Source of the DNA: Meandrina meandrites
Taxonomy: Eukaryota; Cnidaria; Anthozoa; Scleractinia; Meandrinidae
DNA length: 64,000 nt
Assembly (NCBI GenBank): GCA_963693305.1
Contig: OY855913.1
Location: 17,374,484 to 17,438,483, forward strand
Direction: 5' to 3'
In this document: in pieces, positions 32,518-45,600 of the stretch
Position numbering within the stretch: position 1 is the stretch's first letter
Layout: each line of letters starts with the position of its first letter
Translations under genes and position numbers: made by a program
The notes under the pieces: model-generated
Told to the model about the DNA's origin: nothing
Databases searched by the model: none
The model's input: only the letters and a program-made list of their open reading frames with translations

Positions 32518-34856
32518 TTATGAAACAACCTTATTAATGATGTCCATTATTAATTCTTTCACAATTTGTTGTTTAAACAACCTTTTTGTGAATATTTCAG
32601 GAACAATACAACTTTGAAAAAAACTAAACAGTCTTGGCAGTGCCTGCTGCCAAAGGTCTCTGTCAAAATCAATGCGTTCAAGGTGTTCATCAACAGATGT
32701 CAACAAGAACAAATCAACATAAGACACTTTCAAAACAGCCATCACTGTTTGTACCTGATAAAAGTACTCGTGTGTGTGTTTCAATGCCACATTCCCATTC
32801 CTGATGTGTAGACAAGTACCTTGGACCTGAGCAAACTCCCTGATTGTTTTTTCCCTGTGTGTCCATGTCACTTTGAATTCAGCAGCTCCAGGCCCACAAC
32901 AAGAACACTGCACAACTGCATCAGGACTTGCACCAATGTAAGGCCAATCCACAGACAGAACTATACCAGTTTCAGAAACAGAGAAGTTTGAGTGACATTT
33001 CTGTGATATTACCTTGTATCTCTTTCTGGCTATCGGCTCATTCATCAAACCCCAGTTCATGGCCTTTGTTTTCACTTCTTTGTTGTAGCCAAGAATTTGA
33101 ATAGTAAGGTTATCAGTTGACTGCTGGTCTTTTACTTTGCCATCTTCATCAGTTTTCCTCAGTACAGACAGTAATCGTGAAGCTGTAATAATACCAACCC
33201 TGTACAATGCCCATGTTGAATTACAGGATTGTCCCCATCTTTTTTCTGCAATAATGTTGCTTTGTTCAGAACTCCAAGTGAATCCTCTGACAAGCTGTTC
33301 GCACTGTTCTTCTACAGTAGGGTAAACCTGAGCAACCATTTTGGCTTGATGAATTAAAGGCATGGGTTCTTCAATGGTTTCAGTTGACACAATTTCTTCA
33401 TGGGCAACACAACTAACATCTGGATCCCGACCTGCAAATGATAAATAAGGATTCTTGTACAATAGAATACCACAGTTTCCATTTGAAGCAACAGCTAGCT
33501 TTCTCCAGTCAGTGACAGTGAAATGCATTGGTGATCTGTCTTTTAAGGAGCGAGGGTCAAATGAAGAACGATCAACAGTTTGTTGTTGTCTCACAGAAAG
33601 TACAGATTGCACTTTACTGTTGGCTTTTTTCACTCTGATGTCTGCAAGCTTCTTGGGGCTATATTTCTTCCTTGTCCCTGCTGATGGGTGTCCCCAAGTC
33701 TGGGGCAATGATGTACAAGTTTTATTATTTCCTTTCCTCACTTCTGAGGCGATATGATGCAACAAGGCACCGACATGCTTGCATACCTCACCCAATCTAA
33801 AAGAAGGTGATTGATCATATGTTAGCCACTACCTATTTTGTGTGTTAAACATTTGTTATAACACAGTTGATGGAAAAATCAAGTATAATTTTATTTGCCA
33901 GAGAAGGCATGACCTGGAGGTGAACATGATCTAGTGGTTTGGGCGCTGGTGTTGTAATCCAGAGGTCCCGGGTTCAAACCCTCCTCCCTGCCACTAGATG
34001 GATTTGTCTTTGGTTGTCCTGTATTCACTCCTCCTGCTTGTATACCACATGCGATTTTTAAGAAATTTCTATTTATTTACAATTAAATTATGTACATTAA
34101 TTTTTGTTTTAAATAGTGTCCACAATTACTGTAGCACAGAAGTGCTTAATCCCCTGCCACTTAAATAAAGTAATTATTATTAGGTTTTTAGATATTTATA
34201 CACTCCAACAATAGGTTTAAACACAGGGTACGGTCTTTCCTTCCAAGCAGGATAATAACTATTAGCTTTCTTACTGTTTTGACTTACCCAGCAACACAGT
34301 TACACTCTGCAGTCACCACCTCACCACTCTCTTTATGTAAACAAATCCATGGCTCGTATGGTTTATTATGAGTCCTTTCTTGTGGGACACATTTACCGCG
34401 TACAAAACAATACTTTAAGTTCGGACTAATAGTGTTACACTCCACGTTGAAAACATGCCGAGAGCTTTCCAAGCTTTTTCCCTTTAAAATTGCCTTCGGA
34501 GCATCCTGTAGATATGAATCGACCTCCTTATCCGTGGTATCTGGGAGACTGGCACTTCCTGACTGCCAACCTTGCTTTAAGTTCTCCGGAGAGGGTAACG
34601 TGATTAGGCCATTCTCGACCATCAACTTTTGTTTACTAGTTTGTTTTTTTATCCTTTCCTCGTCTTGAGCACCGAGGCTTTTAGGAACTGCAAGTTTGTG
34701 CGCGTAAAACACTTTTTCACACAGTTCGTTCTTAGTTCCTGAAAGGTTAAGGTCTCTTTGGCGAAGATACTCTTTGAGTTCAACGATCGTAAACTTGTTA
34801 AGGTTGTCAGGCGACTGGCAGTGTCGAAGATGTTCTTCGACTAAACTGTCCGCCAT
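32518..34856 (-). CDS. SAP - SWIM zinc finger - YqaJ nuclease protein of the ISL2EU-like element, two exons
   Basis: Exon 1 runs from 34856 down to 34288 and exon 2 from 33796 to 32518. They are joined by a GTAAGT donor and a TTTTAG acceptor within the SWIM finger (C-N-C-V-A-G then L-G-E-V-C-K-H-V). The start chosen is the ATG at 34856 (M-A-D-S-L-V-E-E-H), in good context and just inside the TIR. An upstream in-frame ATG at 35042 would lie outside the element. The N-terminus has a SAP fold (L-K-E-Y-L-R-Q-R-D-L). The C-terminal half is YqaJ-like: I-T-A-S-R, W-G-x-x-N-E-P-I-A-R, G-A-S-P-D-A-V-V, E-F-K and Y-F-Y-Q-V-Q. The nuclease D, E-x-K and Q residues are all present and both exons are open. 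Confidence 0.82.
33915..34182 (+). repeat. tRNA-Thr-derived SINE inside the YqaJ intron
   Basis: The head contains an A box (CTAGTGGTTTGGGCGC), an anticodon arm with TTGTAA (TGT anticodon, threonine-like) and a B box (GGGTTCAAACCC). An unrelated body and an AT-rich tail ending in TAATTATTATTA follow. It is inserted in the intron between the two exons of the transposon's nuclease gene. Confidence 0.75.
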
Positions 34857-34949
34857 TTTAAACGAGAAGTGTTGCCCCCTTAGAGGTCTGGTGTCTAGGT
34901 TGCTCTCCCATACTGCAATGCGTGCGAAATATTCGGAAACTAGCGTATT

Positions 34950-36643
34950 TGATGAACGTTTCGTTCCCATAACCCTTTTCGCTTCCCTTAACCGGCGAGG
35001 CCTTGGCACGAGAGTCTCTAAGTCAGAGTCTCTAAGAAGCATAAGGAAAACCCTCTTGTATCATTACTGAAAAACAGGTGTTCAACCTCTTGTACAGTGA
35101 TTGCTTCAGTAAACTCGTTGATAACCGTCTAATCAGTCAGAGAAGGTTGTCTGAAAACCTGCAGGCTTCGAACAACTAAATACAAAAGCATATAGTCAGA
35201 TTACGGTGTTCGTTAATAGTGTGTTTTATCAGGGAAAGTGAGGGAGCGAAGCAGGGAAAGGAGGAAATATTTAAGTGACCCCCATTTGCAGTCCTGTTAC
35301 ACGTAACAATGTCCGAACAAGGTGGATTCACGATCCCTGGTCAATTCACTCCCAAGTAATCAACATCTAATTCCCCTTTTCATTACCAGTTCACCTTCAG
35401 TTCAGTTGACTAACAAGCATGAAAAAAAAAATCATTGACTTTCCAGAATTGTTTTGATGCATTATCAAATACTCTCAACTGGGCAAAACATTCAGAAGTG
35501 AAATTAATATTACGCTGATGCAACCATTTTTAATTACAAAATAAACTATTATTTACAAAATCTCAACTTTACATTTCTTACAAAGTTAATTTACAAAATC
35601 TTTTCATATAAACAGGGCTTTCATACTTTATAATAAACATTAACCCAACTCTTCATTTACCTTAAACGATTTTTGGACCATATATAAATCTTATGTATTT
35701 TTCCCACAAGCCAGCACGATTTACTATCATCAATATCCGAAGAACGTCAAAATGAATATCGAATTAAGAAATCACGAGATTTCACCCAAGTTGTGTTCTG
35801 TATTAAGTACATTGCGTGTTAAGAAAAAGTAACTGCAATGAATAATTGTATTAAGTACAAACGAGAACATTTCACTCACAATGTGAACTGTTTATCATGT
35901 CCAAGGGACTTAACATCAATACCGATTATCTATGCAACATCTTTTGACATAAATCACTGAAGCAAAACTTCCCAAGGGACATTTAAAGAAATGAATGTCA
36001 GTTGTCAAAATGCAAAAACAATTGCATGCAATAAAGGTTAATTTTGAAGATGAAATACTATCAACATGGTCAAGACCAAAATCAAAACTTTAATACCTTC
36101 CCGGGACATTTCGACGCCTTTTGAAAAATTTCTACAAATTTAAAGGTTTGTTCAACACTCCTGAAATTTAAAAGCTTTCCATCACTGAGTAAACTACATT
36201 GTTTATTTGATTACCGTTCAATTACCGCAGATCAACTGCGTACTGCCCAAAAAAAGACTTTAGCACAAAATAGTTCTCTTGTTAAGTAAGCAGGAATTGA
36301 AACCTGTAATTATAAAATTGTACCTTTGTTTTCCCAAATTGCAACTTGCCCGTCTTTTTATCACCCAGTTAGAGAACTATGCAAATTCCCCAAGCTGTAT
36401 CACCACACCCAACAGGAGTGTCATAACAAACTAACAAAAGAATAACTCCCAACCAGAGATTGCTAACAATATGCGAGTAGAACTGACCAATGAATATAAC
36501 AACACTCTTTTGCAATGTTTCACAAACCACCATCGTCTTTAAACAGAACTATAAATATTAGCTTCTCCAAACAATTTCATTGTTTGAAATAATTTATATC
36601 TAGATCACCATAAGGTTTTTTTGTAAGCGTGGCTTTGGTGTGG
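34950..36643. other. Spacer between the ISL2EU-like element and CABLES, including probable CABLES 3'UTR
   Basis: There are no open reading frames of note. The AT-rich sequence directly left of 36644 is probably the CABLES 3'UTR, since AATAAA occurs on the minus strand near 36203. The transcript end cannot be fixed from sequence alone. Confidence 0.45.
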
Positions 36644-39616
36644 TTATTCTGTCTCCATACGTTTGACATGTGGCAATACCTCCCACTGTGGGACATGCAG
36701 ATCAAACTCCAGAGCTATTACAGCTTGGAATTCAAACTTGAGGAGTTCTTTCACTGATATGCGAAGCCTGTCCTCAATGGCCTGCAATAAGTAAAGGAAG
36801 GTAAACATAAACTCCATACAATCCTTAGGACTGGAGGAGCAATAACAGACGGAAAGCTAATCAGTGCTGGAGGTGCATATTAAATTCCAGTCTCTGTAGC
36901 ATGAGGCCACTGGCCACTGATAATTCTGCTGTTCTTCCTGCACTAAGTGACACTAGATGCAATTCTTGGAAGATATGCATCTAAAAGCGAAAGCCACTTA
37001 ATAAACAACAAATTATGAACTTGACTGACAGAGGGAGTTTCCAGTACTCATTAAAACTCCTTGGTGTACAGTGCCATTGATGCTAGTCCATCGTCAAGGT
37101 TACTCCCCCTACCCCCATCCCCCAGCATTTACTAAGGTTGCACGAACAGTTTGCCAGTACCCACTTATACACGTGAGCGGAGAGAGGTACTGTGAGAATC
37201 AAGTGTCTTGCCCAAGAACACAACACAATGAGCATGGCCAGGGATTGACCTTTAACTCTCACTCTGGAATCCAGTATGTTAACCAAACAGCCTACAATAT
37301 AATATTGTAGCATCATGTAACACTTACAATAAAAGTACTGTACACAACCTGAACAGCTTTAAAACAGTACACTATACATGTAGATTCCATGAAGAGAACC
37401 TGGCTTTTATAAGGAAGTTTACAAGTGTATCCCCCAGATGCCAGAGTTTAAATCCTGGTTTCTGTAGTGACAGGAGCATTTTTACACTTCCCTGAATGGG
37501 ATAATGGTACTAGTCTATAGCAGGGTTACCCCCCGCATTAAATTTGCCAGTACCCACTCAGCATTTATGCATATGGTGGACGGCACACTGTGCGAGTTAT
37601 GTCTTGCTCAAAAATGCAAGAACACAATGCAGTAGCCCTGGCCAGGATTCAAACCTGGATGGCTCAATCCAGTGAGCTAACCATTAGGCCAATGTGCCTC
37701 CCATATTCATTATCATGGTGGCTCTTGGTTTATTATTGTATATCGTTACAGTACAGTTTCTGAGTACAAATGACATTTCATAAAATCTTACATGGCCCAT
37801 TCGCTCAGAGTTAACCCTAGTATCTGAGCATTCAAACAATGAAATACCAGTAGGAGCTGTCTGCATACAGACTAAACATGACCTTTCTGATAGCCTGCGT
37901 AGCAAGCGTTCCCGTGCAAACGAAGTGCTATGTATCCCGCGAGGACTCCCGCGAGTAAAGATTCTGGTCGCGCGAAAATTGGGGCGAGAGCAAAAAAGGA
38001 AAGGGAGCAGGGAGGGGGTGGGGCAGCGAGGGAACGCTTGCAAGCAAACCCCACGATTCTGAAAAACGCCCACCGATTTCTTCACGGGTGAGTTCACTCA
38101 TAGATTGACAACTTGTCAATGGCGCTATTTTTCAGTGAGTCACACAACAGCATCATTTAGCTTCAAAATGCCTTTTTAAAAGCCAAAATACTTCAAATTT
38201 TCGGGGAATAAAAGAAGTGCTTTCCATCTAGCGAAAGTGATGGTGTCAACACTTTAAATTTAAAACAGAACAATTTTGCGTGCTGAACAAGACCGCTCAC
38301 ATTTCAATCGGCCGGAAACTCGCAAAGGGAAATCACAAAAGCACTCTATAGTTTGTCTGGAGCTTTTAAATAATTAGTAGAATGTTCGGCTTAAAGAGCA
38401 GGTTTTCGTGAGGTTGATACAGTTTAGCAGTTTAACGGTATTATATTGTCCTACGGGGGAAAATTTATTTAAAACTGTTTAGCGTCCGCACTGGAAGCGG
38501 TTGTTTTGAAAACTGTCAGCGTGAGCAAATTGGCTGGCGTTAAATTTTGCAAAACGACCAAAACAAAGGATGAGTCGCCGCCGGCTTCTTTCACGTCAGG
38601 ATAAGTAAAACGACTCGGAAATCTAAGTTGAAGTTGCCAATTAATGCTGGCAAAACATGTTCCTCCTTGCCGTTTTCCTTCGCACACACACAACTGAGCT
38701 GAAGAATGTTAAAAGCTTTTGCCAAATCCATCAGACAGGCACAATCAATACACAAATTGATGGCATATAATATCCTACGTTGGTCCATCTTCAGAGAACA
38801 AGCGAATTCCGCTGAGCTCAGATCTAGTTTATCGAAGCTAGAGCGATTCGAACAATTAAACGTTTTGTCCTTGTCGCCCGAGTCACGCTCGAATATTATT
38901 TCGCGCCCTGGTTCATATCAATCAGGTGAATTTGATACACTTATCAATCAGCATGACCGCGCCGCACCAATCAGAAGCCCCGTTCGTGGGCGAACGGGTT
39001 TTTCAGAATCGTGGGGTTTGCTTGCAAGCGTTCCCTCGCTGCCCCACCCCCTCCCCGCTCCTTTCCCTTTTTTGCTCTCGCCCCAATTTTCGCGCGACTA
39101 GAATCTTCGCTCGCACGCGACACACAGCACTTCGCTCGTACGGGAACGCTTGCTACGCAGGCTACCTTTCTGATGATACAATTCGCAACTGGAACAAAAA
39201 AGGTAATAATTATAATACCTCAATAAGCTCCTTGACTTTGTCTCTTTTCATGTCATCATTAAATTTTGCTGCTAGCAACAAACAAGAACCTAAAAATAAC
39301 ATAGAAGATTAGCAAGGTCTGGTCAAATTTATGAAATGATCAGCAGGTACTGGTTTATTAGACTTGCCGCAAGTCAACCTCATGGGTTATTAGGCGAGCA
39401 AAGCGGCCTAGCGAGCGACAAAGTCATGAGAACGAGCAACGCAGTTGCGAGAGGTCGACCTGTCTTGTTTGAAGGGGTTTCATTTGCGTTTCGCGCCAAA
39501 AATGAGGAGTATCATTATTTTTTCAAGGGGCGAAAGAGCACTAATAGGACAACAAGCAAGACGATCAACCAACGGTGTCTCGATCAACCCATACAACCTT
39601 TTTTTAAAAACTTCAC

Positions 39617-39653
<37 letters not shown>

Positions 39654-42600
39654 ATAATATTTTAAGAGGAGGCCTCCAATCACCTAGAGGTGGTTTTCAG
39701 GAGGGTCCTCTGAGAAAATAAATGTCAAACCTTTAAAATAACATTAAAATCTAAGATACAATAATTATAAAGGACAAAACCTATGCAGTAATAAAAACTA
39801 AAAATATCTAAAACTATAGCTAACTAAGATTAAATACTACTAACTAAGGTTAAAAATGGTTTAATAAAAACTGTTTCAGTTTTTATTTAAAAATAGTTTT
39901 CGGCATCAGTTTCCTTAAAGCACTTGGTAGCGTGGCCCAGTCGTTAATAGCTTTATAATATGTTTTGCTTCTTCCCCATTCCGTTCTTGGCCTACTGACT
40001 TTGGGCATGTAGCCATTTCGGGCATTAGACAGAATCTTACCTGCCAGCAACTTTCTGTTTCCTTTACTTATCTTTTCCTGTAAAAAGATTGATATCAGAA
40101 CATTGTTAAAGATCCAGAACAGACCATGCTTAACCTTTACTTGAATTGCAGGCATCAGAATTAAATATCACTTAATAATTGAAATAAATAAAAATACAGC
40201 TACGACAATATTCATTCAGGTTATGCAATGCTTTTACATGGCATACTCACTGACCTGACTGTGGGCCATAAACCAGTTTGAAAATGCAAAGAAAAATCAA
40301 ATCACAGTGCGATATTCCAGGTATGCCATGATGAAAGCATTGCATATATCCATTCTGTGGCCTCCTCATAATTTGTGCTGATACATGTACATGTAAACTT
40401 GAAAGTAATGTTAGTACTGGCTTGCAAGGACAAGCTGAATATTTATGGCTATTTTTGAGAATAATTCGCATACTATGCGACAGCTTTCTAGCTTTTCCTC
40501 AGATCCTAAATGCACAATTTGATCACTATTCCCTGAAAGAAAACTTTTACTAATGAAAACATTTTCAGTTTACCTTTAAAATTAGTTTTTCAAAATAGAC
40601 GAAGGCATAAGCCACAGTTGTCAGATCCAGCTGGCATTCCTGCAAAGAAGAGATTGGAAAACAAAAATAAAATTGTTTTTTAAACTCCCAGACAAAACAA
40701 AATTTATCAAGCTTAAGTATTAAACTCGGGTAGATGGTGTTAATGTTAATAATTATAGTTCTTTAACTACAACAAACACAACAACTGACAAGACTATCTT
40801 ACCTGTGATGTGGCTATTTTAACAATATCTTTCTTTAGGCTAGAAAATAACAAAACAAAATAAATTTGCTTTTACTGAAGAGCTTCAGTACAAGTTTAAA
40901 GTGTGCCAAACACATGGCTGAAAGAAGAGATGAAGAAAAAGGTAGCCCACACTGCAGAGTATTGTTACTCTTTTGTGGCAGAATGCTATTTAATAATTTG
41001 CAGGTAGCATGGATTTGCTTACAGAACCTCACTGGAGGCTCTACAAAAAATAAAGTGAGTTGCCCGAAACCCAGCACAATCAGTATGGTTAGTCCTCGAA
41101 CCTGGAACACTAAGTGCGCTTTCCATTTGTCAGAACTGACCGGCCCGGGAGAACTGGTTCTCATTGGTGTAAATGGTAAGGAACGGGGCCAGTCTGCGTG
41201 ATTACGCGCGCGAGTCGTGCGTGAGACTCGCGCAAGAGCTGATGTAAACAATATGGTGGACTTGATGGCGAAAATTCGCAACATTCCGCCAAACTTTTTC
41301 GCTGACTTTGTTTCAGCAGAGGAGGAAGAGTCTCTTTTATGGGACGGTGGAGAGGAGGACGATTTTATTTTATTTTCAACTGCGAGCATTTTTTCTCGAC
41401 GGACTTTGGCGAGAATTTCAGAATTTTTCGAAGAAACGGTCCCGCTTTATCATGGCGATGTTTTCAGGAGCCATTTTCGTATGACGCCCTCCACATTTGA
41501 AATGCTCTGTCAGTTGCTAGCTCCAAGTGAGCATATCCCGAAGGGAAATGCATTTGGTCGACGCCCTATTGACCCACAGAAACAAATTGCTGTTACTGTG
41601 TGGGCCCTTGCGAATCAAGAAAGCTGCCGTCAGATTTCAGATCGTTTCAACATTACAATGTCCAGCGTCTCCCGCTGCATTCGCAGAGTTACGAAAGCTC
41701 TTGAAGACCAAGAGATAACTCTTCTTATTTTAATATCCGTGGTTTATAAAACAAACCACAAAATATAGTGAACTATATTCTAAAATAATTCTTCGTTGAT
41801 GTAATTTAATTGTTAAAGTAAAATTGTTACAATGATATATATGTTGTGGTTTAAAGTTTTCCTTGGTTTAAAATTTTTCAAACCAGTTTGATTTTTATTT
41901 CCCTTTGTTCCTGATTATGATAATCAAGATAAGACAATGTAAAATAAAAATCAAACTGGTTTAACAAATTTTAAAGCAAAAAAAATTTTGAACCACAACA
42001 TATACATTTATGCACGTTTTTCTTCAGTACACATGTTTACAGTACATGGGATGCGTATCTATTGTGACTAAACAAATGCAAAACTAAAGCGAATTATTAT
42101 TATCATCAAGTTGTGTTAATTCAAACCTGACAAAAAAATCAGGCTAATCAGTCAAAAAATTAACTCGACTGTAAATGGTAATTGAATTAAACAGTGATTT
42201 TTAATTTTTATGTCGTCATGTCAGTGCAGTGTACACAGCAGTCATATGTTTTACTTTAATGCTGCTGCTGTGTATGTTTAATATTTAGTGTTATATTTTA
42301 TATTTAGCTTTAGCCATGTTATTGTTAGCCACTTCTGTAATCAAGAACAAGTAATGTCTGCAGTGCTTTGTAAACTGCTACTGTAAGCAAAGCTTGTTTT
42401 CTTTTGTTTCGTTTTTTTTTTAATAAAATAAAAATGGAAAAAAAAATGTTTTAACATCTTTTTAATCAGGTGTACGAGCTGTAGAGGTTACAGATGGTTT
42501 CGAAAGTTTCAGTGGCTTTCCACGAGTTATTGGGGCTATCGATGGTTGTCATATACCAATTAGAACACCTTCTCAGTATCCACAGTCATATCTCAGTCGT

Positions 42601-45600
42601 CTGAAAAGTCATTCAATAGGTAATACTTCAGGTAATATGTACGTCATTTTTCATGATATTTGTCTCTGATTGTGATGCGTCATAACAAAGTTTGTTTATT
42701 TTACTATTAAGCTAAAGGCTGAGACAGATGACTGACATAAAACACGAAAAAATTGAAAAAGTAATTCCCAGCTATTAAAGGTTTTCAATTCTGGTAACAA
42801 AATAAATATCATCCATGAATACAAAAACTCCTGGATACATAAACCTCATTTCTCCTAGTGCCATATTTCCAAATTTGATGCTGCACTAGTACATGTGAAA
42901 ATAATTTATTTGCAGTGGTTTCTGTCAAAAATGATTATACCAGCCCCGCTCCTCCCTGGTCTATATGGATAGGGTCCCAGTTGGCCCACTGATCTATATG
43001 ACAGTATGCTATTGTTAATTGCATTACATTATTAAATAAGAATGAAATAGCCTAACATACCTTGGGCTTGCATCATTTTTATGTCTCTGTGGTCCCTGAG
43101 TAGATTTAAACTTTCTTTCTTTCTTTCTTCCACTAATTAATGGAAGCCCTCTGACCAAATGCAGTGATCGGGTAGGGTAAGACAATTGTTATCTGTATAC
43201 AGTAAACCCGGGACAGTAAAAACCGTATGTAAGAGCCTAGTGGTTTGGAAACCTGCTGGCAGAAATTTGCCATTTTTATGGACAAAAAAATAAGAACCTG
43301 TTTATGGGTTACAGTTAAATAATTATTATAATAAACATTTTAACCAAGGTCCGAGTTTGACTGTTTGACTGTACAACTCTTATCTTGAGATAACACTACG
43401 TATACATTATGTTATCAGTTTTGTCAGGCTAATCATAGTACAGTTGTGAATAAATACTGTATTTTGTGTACTAAAACGAGTCTCTTTATTTTACATGTGT
43501 ATGGGGGACCTGTGATCACACCCTCCGTTTCACGGACATTTATGTGGGTTGGCCTGGGTCAGTTCATGACGCTAGGGTATTAAGAAATTCCCCCTTGTAC
43601 CAGGCAGCTGACAACCTATTTCAAGGTGACACCCATCTTCTTGGGGATTCAGCATATCCTCTTCAAAGGTGCATAATTAGCCTGAATAGTTCTGTAAAAG
43701 TTTTGTGTGCATTATGTCTGCTGATAAAAGTATAAGTACTCCTTTTCAGGCATCCTGGTTTCTCTGTAAACACATACATGTATGTATGGCTATGCTGTGG
43801 TGTTCACAACATTTTCTGCATAATAATAGTGATTTATAATAGGCTGTAGTTTTTATACCCACAACTAGTTACAACCTGAAATTCAGTCAACACACTGACC
43901 TTTTTATTACTTCTTAGTGTAATGTGATGTGACATTTTTTTCCTGGCAGGTGGTTATTGTCGCCGTTCAGGGATAACGGTCACTTAACAGGGCCACAAAT
44001 AAACTACAATGGAAAGCATGCCCGAACACGCCAAGCTATTGAAAGAGCCTTTGGGTTGCTGAAGGGCAGGTGGAGACGATTAAAGTATGTTGAGATGGAG
44101 AATGTCTCAGAGGTGCCAACAGTGGTTTCTGCCGCATGTGTTTTGCATAATTTTTGCCTCATTGTTGACGAAGGAACAATTGAAGATTTTTTTGATGTTG
44201 ATAGTGATGACGACGATGACCAATGTGACTTTCCGTTTCCAATTCCAAGGCCACAAGCAGTTGCCAAAAGAAATCAGATGGTTATCTTTCTTGACCACTA
44301 ATTATTCATTTTTCTTGAATGGTCATGCAAATTAGTGAAGGGCAAAGGCCATACATACAACCTACAGTCTACATTGACTTTTTAAGACATTACTCTCTGT
44401 TTTGCTCATGCATGTATTGGCATGATTTTTGGTAGGTTCTATCCTTAAAATTCGCTTGCATCTTTCCTTTGTTTTCAGGCAAGTCAGATAGTACCATAAA
44501 ATTCTTAGATCAATTTGATCAACCAAAGGTAAAGTTCTGTGTTTAAATCTATGAAATGTTCTCCAAAATTATGAGCCAAACAGGGCAAAGAATACAGACA
44601 AATATGAAAGTCAGCCTAAAAAATTAAGCAAATCTAAACAACAGGAAAAAGCTTAAAAGTCAGGCTAGAGTGCCTTCAATTATCTAGTAAAGAATATTTC
44701 AATTACCATCAAGCCATGTGGAAAAGATAATCATCATTAAAACAATCACGTCATCAGTTATGTTACATGTAATTTTAAAATAGAGTGAGTAATAGAAGCT
44801 GAGTTAGATAAAACTGTTGGGGGTCTGGTTTCCTCACTCAATGTCAACTTACAGTTATTATGTGTAATAACATGTAAGTGCAGTAGCTTCCCTTTGAAAG
44901 GCATAGTATTTTTATTGAGACAAACTCAAGCAACAAGGAACAAAAAAGTATTCCTTTTTATTTGATCCATTCAAGAGTTGTATGAACCAAAAAGAAAATA
45001 TTTCTTTCAATAATTATTCATTGCTGTTGCTTGTCTCATGAAGGAACCCTAAAATAATTTATTGATAGTAATAGCCACAACCAGGTGATGTCCCTATAGC
45101 TACTTTCCAAGACTAAGCTGAAGGTCACTGCCAGTTTCTAGCTAGTGAGATCTAGAAATCAATTTTTTTTGTCATGTTTAATTTCTTGAAGTTTATGACC
45201 ACTGAAAATTCGTCTTTTCTGCTTAGATCAGTAATCTAGAAAGACGGAAATATGTAAAAAAAAGTATTCAATAAATAAAGAACATAAATATTTGTTTTGA
45301 ATAATTCTTCTTTACTCAGAGGTTCTTTGCTTTGCATAATCATAACACAAAATCCTTTATTTTCTGGTGTTTGGAATGGACAGTGGAGGCCAGAATGACA
45401 GAACTACAGCACTATTACAACACAATAAAGCAATGTGGACTGAAGGATAGTTGTGGACAACTCTCAGAACACAGTCAACAGTTTATATTTTAACGGGTTT
45501 ATTTATGTCTGTCATCACCAAGTTTATTCACACCAATTTGTACCTACATTTGCAAAGGGAAAATTCAAAATGCACAGTTGTATTGGTGTGTGCTCAAACC

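Larger units (their letters stand above)
29357..34949. mobile_element. ISL2EU-like DNA transposon, near-complete, with transposase and YqaJ nuclease genes
   Basis: The ends are imperfect inverted repeats of about 90 bases: 29357-29450 against the complement of about 34860-34949. They share AATACGC, the TTTCG(T/C)(G/A)CGCAT block, AGTATGGGA and CTAAGGGGGCAA. The two internal genes converge: a THAP/DDE transposase on plus and a SAP-SWIM-YqaJ protein on minus. A transposase with a YqaJ-type nuclease on one element is the known signature of the ISL2EU (IS4EU) superfamily. The exact outer limit and target duplication were not resolved. Confidence 0.82.

Noticed and set aside
33930..34000. Functional tRNA-Thr gene
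   Set aside because: The anticodon stem has a mismatch and no acceptor stem is found. It heads a SINE.
34857..35042. N-terminal extension of the YqaJ protein
   Set aside because: It lies within and beyond the TIR, and an ATG in better context (34856) follows inside the element.
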